9,725 bases of DNA from the NCBI GenBank assembly GCA_046047615.1, contig JBJOHO010000058.1, positions 1 to 9,725 on the forward strand. Reading direction: 5' to 3'. This DNA is from ZC4RG30 sp046047615. GTDB lineage: Bacteria > Pseudomonadota > Gammaproteobacteria > Steroidobacterales > Steroidobacteraceae. How positions within the stretch are numbered: the stretch's first letter is position 1; each line of letters begins with the position of its first letter. The notes under the pieces were generated by a model. The model did not search any database, was not told the origin of the DNA, and worked only from the letters and a program-made list of their open reading frames with translations. Below are positions 6,545-9,725 of this stretch, in pieces. Position numbers and translations under genes: made by a program.

Positions 6545-7129
6545 ATGCCGGGCACCGTCATCCAGCTGGTTGCGGGGCTCGGCAACCCGGGCCGCGACTA
6601 TGCGCAGACACGCCACAACGCCGGGTTCTGGCTCGTCGACGAGCTGGCCCGGCGTCATGGCGGCAGCTGGCGTCCCGAACCGCGCTTCAAGGCCGAACTG
6701 GCCCGGGTGCGGATCGACGGCGCCGAGCTGTGGCTGGTGAAGCCACAGGATTTCATGAACCGCAGCGGTGGCGTCACTGCCGCCGTGGCGGCCTTCTACC
6801 GCATTCCCCCCGAGGCGCTGCTGGTCGCGCACGATGAGCTCGACCTGCCTGCCGGTGCCGTGCGGCTGAAGTACGGCGGCGGGTCGGGGGGCCACAATGG
6901 CCTGAAAGACCTCACCGCGCATCTGGGCGAGGGCTATTGGCGGCTGCGGCTCGGCATTGGCCATCCCGGTTCACGCGATCTGGTCACGCCCTTCGTGCTG
7001 GGGCGGGCCAGCAGTGCCGAACAGGCGCTCCTCGATGAAGGCACCCTGCGCGGTGCCGACACCGTGCCGCGCATCCTGTCGCAGGGGGCGCAGGCGGTCA
7101 TGCAATCACTCCACACGAACAAGGCATAG
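6545..7129 (+). CDS. pth: Peptidyl-tRNA hydrolase
   Basis: Pth cleaves the ester bond of peptidyl-tRNAs that drop off stalled ribosomes, freeing tRNA for reuse; it is essential in most bacteria. The 194-residue product matches the family length. The active-site set known from E. coli (Asn10, His20, Asn68, Asp93, Asn114) is present as Asn14 in 'GLGNPG', His24 in 'TRHNAG', Asn72 in 'FMNRSG', Asp97 in 'HDELD' and Asn118 in 'GGHNGLKD'. The ATG at 6545 is the only start in frame between the rplY stop and the conserved N-terminus. No clear Shine-Dalgarno precedes it, so translation may lean on coupling with rplY 30 bases upstream. A small 5-bp hairpin (6515-6519 with 6524-6528) lies in that gap. 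The gene ends 5 bases before ychF. Confidence 0.97.
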   Translation: MPGTVIQLVAGLGNPGRDYAQTRHNAGFWLVDELARRHGGSWRPEPRFKAELARVRIDGAELWLVKPQDFMNRSGGVTAAVAAFYRIPPEALLVAHDELDLPAGAVRLKYGGGSGGHNGLKDLTAHLGEGYWRLRLGIGHPGSRDLVTPFVLGRASSAEQALLDEGTLRGADTVPRILSQGAQAVMQSLHTNKA

Positions 7130-7134
7130 CTTCC

Positions 7135-8226
7135 ATGGGCATCAAGTGCGGCATCGTCGGTCTTCCCAACGTCGGCAAGTCGACGCTGTTCAACGCGCTG
7201 ACCAAGGCGCAGATCGCGGCGGAAAACTACCCGTTCTGCACCATCGACCCGAACGTGGGCGTGGTCGGCGTGCCGGACCCGCGGCTCGATGCGCTGGCAG
7301 CCATCGTCAAGCCGGAACGCATCCTGCCGACGGCGATGGAGTTCGTGGACATCGCGGGCCTGGTGAAAGGCGCCTCGCAGGGCGAAGGTCTTGGCAACCA
7401 GTTCCTCTCGCACATCCGCGAGACCGATGCCATCGCGCACGTGGTGCGCTGCTTCGAGAACGATGACATCGTCCATGTGTCGGGTGGCGTCAACCCGATC
7501 AACGACATCGACGTGATCGACACCGAGCTGGGCCTGGCGGACCTCGCCAGCGTGGAGAAGGCCGCCGACCGGGCGGGCAAGCTGGTGAAGTCCGGCGACA
7601 AGGACGCGCTGCGCCGCCGCGACCTGCTGGTACGCCTGCGCGAGCATCTCAACGAGGGCAAGCCGGCACGCTCGCTGCCACTGACCGAGGATGAACGCCG
7701 GGACCTGCGTGACCTGCACCTGATCACGCTGAAGCCGGTCATGTACGTGGCCAACGTCAACGAGAGCGGGTTCGACAACAACCCGCACCTTGACGCCGTG
7801 CGGGCACGGGCGGCCGGGGAGGGCGCCGTGGTGGTGCCCGTGTGCGCGGCAATCGAGGCCGAGATCGCGCAGCTGGAAGACGCCGAGAAAGTCGATTTCC
7901 TCAAGGACCTGGGGCTGGACGAGCCCGGCCTGAACCGTGTGATCCGCGGCGCCTACCAGTTGCTGGGCCTGCAGACCTATTTCACCGCGGGCGTCAAGGA
8001 AGTGCGGGCCTGGACGATCAAGGCCGGCAGCACGGCACCGCAGGCCGCGGGTGTCATCCATACCGACTTCGAGCGCGGATTCATCCGCGCCGAGGTCATC
8101 GGCTACGACGACTACATTGCCTGCAAGGGCGAGGCGGGGGCCAAGGAAGTGGGCAAGCTGCGCCTGGAAGGCAAGGACTATGTCGTACGCGAGGGCGACG
8201 TCATGCACTTCCGGTTCAACGTGTGA
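7135..8226 (+). CDS. ychF: Redox-regulated ATPase YchF (Obg/OLA1 family)
   Basis: YchF is a universally conserved P-loop protein that prefers ATP over GTP, associates with ribosomes and modulates stress responses. The 363-residue product has the family's usual length. The G1 loop is 'GLPNVGKST' (9-17) and G3 is 'DIAGLVKG' (72-79). The G4 position reads 'NVNE' (207-210) in place of NKxD, the change linked to ATP preference. The C-terminal TGS domain (about 278-361) ends in 'GDVMHFRFNV'. Cys35 in 'YPFCTID' matches the residue reported in E. coli YchF as the thioredoxin-linked redox switch. The ATG at 7135 lies 5 bases after the pth stop, with AAGG at 7121-7124 as a probable ribosome site inside the pth end, so translation is likely coupled. 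I see no strong terminator after the stop. Confidence 0.97.
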   Translation: MGIKCGIVGLPNVGKSTLFNALTKAQIAAENYPFCTIDPNVGVVGVPDPRLDALAAIVKPERILPTAMEFVDIAGLVKGASQGEGLGNQFLSHIRETDAIAHVVRCFENDDIVHVSGGVNPINDIDVIDTELGLADLASVEKAADRAGKLVKSGDKDALRRRDLLVRLREHLNEGKPARSLPLTEDERRDLRDLHLITLKPVMYVANVNESGFDNNPHLDAVRARAAGEGAVVVPVCAAIEAEIAQLEDAEKVDFLKDLGLDEPGLNRVIRGAYQLLGLQTYFTAGVKEVRAWTIKAGSTAPQAAGVIHTDFERGFIRAEVIGYDDYIACKGEAGAKEVGKLRLEGKDYVVREGDVMHFRFNV

Positions 8227-8364
8227 CAGCCGAGGGTCTGTAACACTTTGTTTCGCAGCTGTTGCGCCTACACCAAACCTGTGGCGATCCGGTTGCAGCG
8301 GAACTGCAGAATGTGATGTCTTACACACTTCGGCAGCCCGCAACGGGCCCAAGGGAGTAAGACA
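8227..8364 (+). promoter_or_regulatory. Spacer ychF-TBDR3 with small hairpins and strong Shine-Dalgarno
   Basis: The 138-base spacer should hold both the ychF 3' end and the TBDR3 promoter. I see a 4-bp stem at 8254-8266 (cgca/tgcg), a TGCAG/CTGCA dyad at 8294-8308 with a 5-base spacer, and a 5-bp hairpin with CAA loop at 8336-8348. The last ends 2 bases before the Shine-Dalgarno AAGGGAG (8351-8357), itself 7 bases before the TBDR3 ATG. No convincing -35/-10 pair is evident; TTGTTT (8248-8253) and TACACC (8269-8274) are only 15 bases apart. The ribosome site is firm and the rest is tentative. Confidence 0.5.
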
Positions 8365-9725
8365 ATGTCGAAAAGATCAGTGCTGAGTGGTTCCATCGCC
8401 CTGTTGCTGGCGACGGCCGCCGCCCCGGGAGTCCTGTTGGCGCAGGCTGGCGCCGCGGCGACGGACGAGGACCTGTCCGAAGTCGTGGTGACCGGATCGC
8501 GCATCCAGCGTCCCAACCTCCAGTCCACCGTGCCCATCACCACGGTCGACATCGAAACGATCGTCCAGCAGGGTGACATCAACCTGGGCGATGCACTGAA
8601 CGACCTGCCGTCGCTGCGCTCGACCTTCAGCCAGGGCAACTCGGGGCGCTTCATCGGTACCGCCGGCCTGTCGCTGCTCGACCTGCGCGGTCTGGGCACC
8701 AGCCGCACGCTGGTGCTGGTCAACAACCGCCGCCACATCACTGCGACCCCGGGTGATTTCGAGGTCGACGTCAACACCATCCCGTCCGACCTCATCGAGC
8801 GTGTCGACGTGGTCACGGGCGGCAACTCCGCCGTGTACGGTTCCGATGCCGTCGCCGGTGTCGTCAACTTCGTCACCAAGCGCAATTTCGAGGGCCTGAA
8901 GCTGCGTGGCCAGGCCGGCATCTCCGGCGAGGGTGACCGCAAGACCTACTTCGGCTCGGCCGTCTTCGGCACCAACTTCGCCGACAACCGCGGCAACGTC
9001 GCGGGCGCCATCGAATACAGCAAGTCCGAGCCGCTGTATTTCGTCGAGCGTGATGGCCTCACGGGCGCCTTCAGCGGCCGCAGCCAATACCAGTTGGCCG
9101 AGACCACCGCCGGCGAGCCGGCCTACGGCGACGGCGTGTTCGACAACCTGTTCTACACGGGCGTCTTCAACGGCAACATCGCCGACGGCGGCCTGCTGAG
9201 CATCCCGGGCACCTGCGCCACGCTCACCGAGCCCGCGAAGTCCGCGCGCTGCTTGCCGAACGGCCAGAAGCGCATCTTCAGCTTCCGCCCGGACGGCACT
9301 TTGGCCGAGACGACCCCGATCACCGACTTCCGTGTGTTCGGCTCGGGCAACGTGCAGCTGGCGTCCAATCCCAACAGTCTGGGCACGCTGCGCAACACCG
9401 GCCAGCTGGCTGTCGGCCTGGAGCGTGTGTCGGCCAACCTGATGGCGCACTTCGAGGTCACCGAAGCCTTCAAGCCCTTCGTCGAGGCCAAGTACGTCAA
9501 GCTCGAGGCCGTGCAGGAAGGCCAGCCCAGCTTCTGGCAGGGCAGCATCCCGGGCTTCTTCGGTGGTGGCACCAACCTCAGCTGCAGCAACGCGTACCTG
9601 TCGGCGGCTGCGCTGGCCACGATGCAGACGCTGGGTGTCTGCACGGCCCCCACAGGCGTTTTCGCCGTCTCGCGCTTCAACGTCGACTTCGGTGGCCGCG
9701 GCGAAGATCACGACCGCGAGACCTA
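8365..9725 (+). CDS. TonB-dependent outer-membrane receptor (TBDR3), N-terminal part, runs off window
   Basis: The frame is open from the ATG at 8365 to the window edge (453 complete codons), with AAGGGAG 7 bases upstream. It starts with a signal peptide (SKRS then a hydrophobic core about 6-26, cleavage possibly after 'LLAQA' or 'AGAAA'). A TonB-box-like 'DLSEVVVTGSRI' follows at 36-47. The plug domain carries canonical segments: 'LRGLGTSRTLVLVNNRRH', 'IPSDLIERVDVVTGG' to residue 153, and 'SAVYGSDAVAGVVNFVTK' (155-172). The early barrel strands follow. No STN domain is present. Four cysteines form two close pairs (284/296, 407/426). It shares plug architecture with TBDR2, but its plug motif follows the usual consensus where TBDR2 deviates. 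It follows ychF after 138 bases and seems to have its own leader. Role: energised import across the outer membrane, substrate unknown. Confidence 0.93.
   Translation, partial: MSKRSVLSGSIALLLATAAAPGVLLAQAGAAATDEDLSEVVVTGSRIQRPNLQSTVPITTVDIETIVQQGDINLGDALNDLPSLRSTFSQGNSGRFIGTAGLSLLDLRGLGTSRTLVLVNNRRHITATPGDFEVDVNTIPSDLIERVDVVTGGNSAVYGSDAVAGVVNFVTKRNFEGLKLRGQAGISGEGDRKTYFGSAVFGTNFADNRGNVAGAIEYSKSEPLYFVERDGLTGAFSGRSQYQLAETTAGEPAYGDGVFDNLFYTGVFNGNIADGGLLSIPGTCATLTEPAKSARCLPNGQKRIFSFRPDGTLAETTPITDFRVFGSGNVQLASNPNSLGTLRNTGQLAVGLERVSANLMAHFEVTEAFKPFVEAKYVKLEAVQEGQPSFWQGSIPGFFGGGTNLSCSNAYLSAAALATMQTLGVCTAPTGVFAVSRFNVDFGGRGEDHDRET

Noticed and set aside
8236..8337. Imperfect direct repeat (8236-8259 and 8318-8337) as a double operator upstream of TBDR3.
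   Set aside because: Alignment needs a 4-base gap plus mismatches, which is within chance for a spacer of this size.
1..9725. CRISPR arrays, insertion sequences, toxin-antitoxin or phage genes.
   Set aside because: No spaced repeats, transposase motifs, terminal repeats flanking genes, or small paired ORFs are visible; all long frames are accounted for by the seven genes.

Overview
The window is GC-rich, densely coding, and every gene I support lies on the + strand. It combines a conserved housekeeping block (PRPP synthetase, ribosomal protein L25/CTC type, peptidyl-tRNA hydrolase, YchF ATPase) with three large TonB-dependent outer-membrane receptors (TBDRs). The order prs-rplY-pth-ychF is the one I know from Pseudomonas and xanthomonad-type genomes. 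With the TBDRs carrying a 'VTGSRI' N-terminus, this suggests a Gram-negative gammaproteobacterium, perhaps Lysobacterales/Nevskiales/Steroidobacter-like. The order-level placement is inference and no genus can be read from the sequence.

Layout. Bases 1-1413 hold the C-terminal 470 residues of TBDR1, whose 5' end lies outside the window. Bases 1414-1618 are a hairpin-rich spacer with three successive inverted repeats, the last having 19-base arms. Bases 1619-4630 encode TBDR2, complete at 1003 residues, with a GTG start, signal peptide, plug and barrel. Bases 4631-4786 hold two back-to-back GC-rich hairpins (probable transcription end of TBDR2), then a TACAAT -10 box serving the housekeeping block. 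Bases 4787-8226 are prs, rplY, pth and ychF with gaps of 63, 30 and 5 bases, most likely one operon. Bases 8227-8364 are a spacer with small hairpins and a strong Shine-Dalgarno site. From 8365 to the window end is the N-terminal 453 residues of TBDR3, still open at the edge.

How it works together. The central block supports translation and nucleotide metabolism: PRPP supply, a 5S-rRNA-binding ribosomal protein, recycling of peptidyl-tRNA, and a ribosome-associated ATPase. The flanking TBDRs would import a large or scarce substrate across the outer membrane using TonB/ExbB/ExbD energy. No transporter, enzyme or regulator lies next to them here, so the substrate cannot be named. TBDR1 and TBDR2 are paralogues by aligned barrel motifs. 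All 18 cysteines in the three receptors fall in close pairs, suggesting loop disulfides.

I did not find an obviously new system. The best leads are the hairpin array between TBDR1 and TBDR2, the placement of a TBDR directly upstream of prs where ispE and tRNA-Gln are expected, and a basic repeat-built tail on L25.
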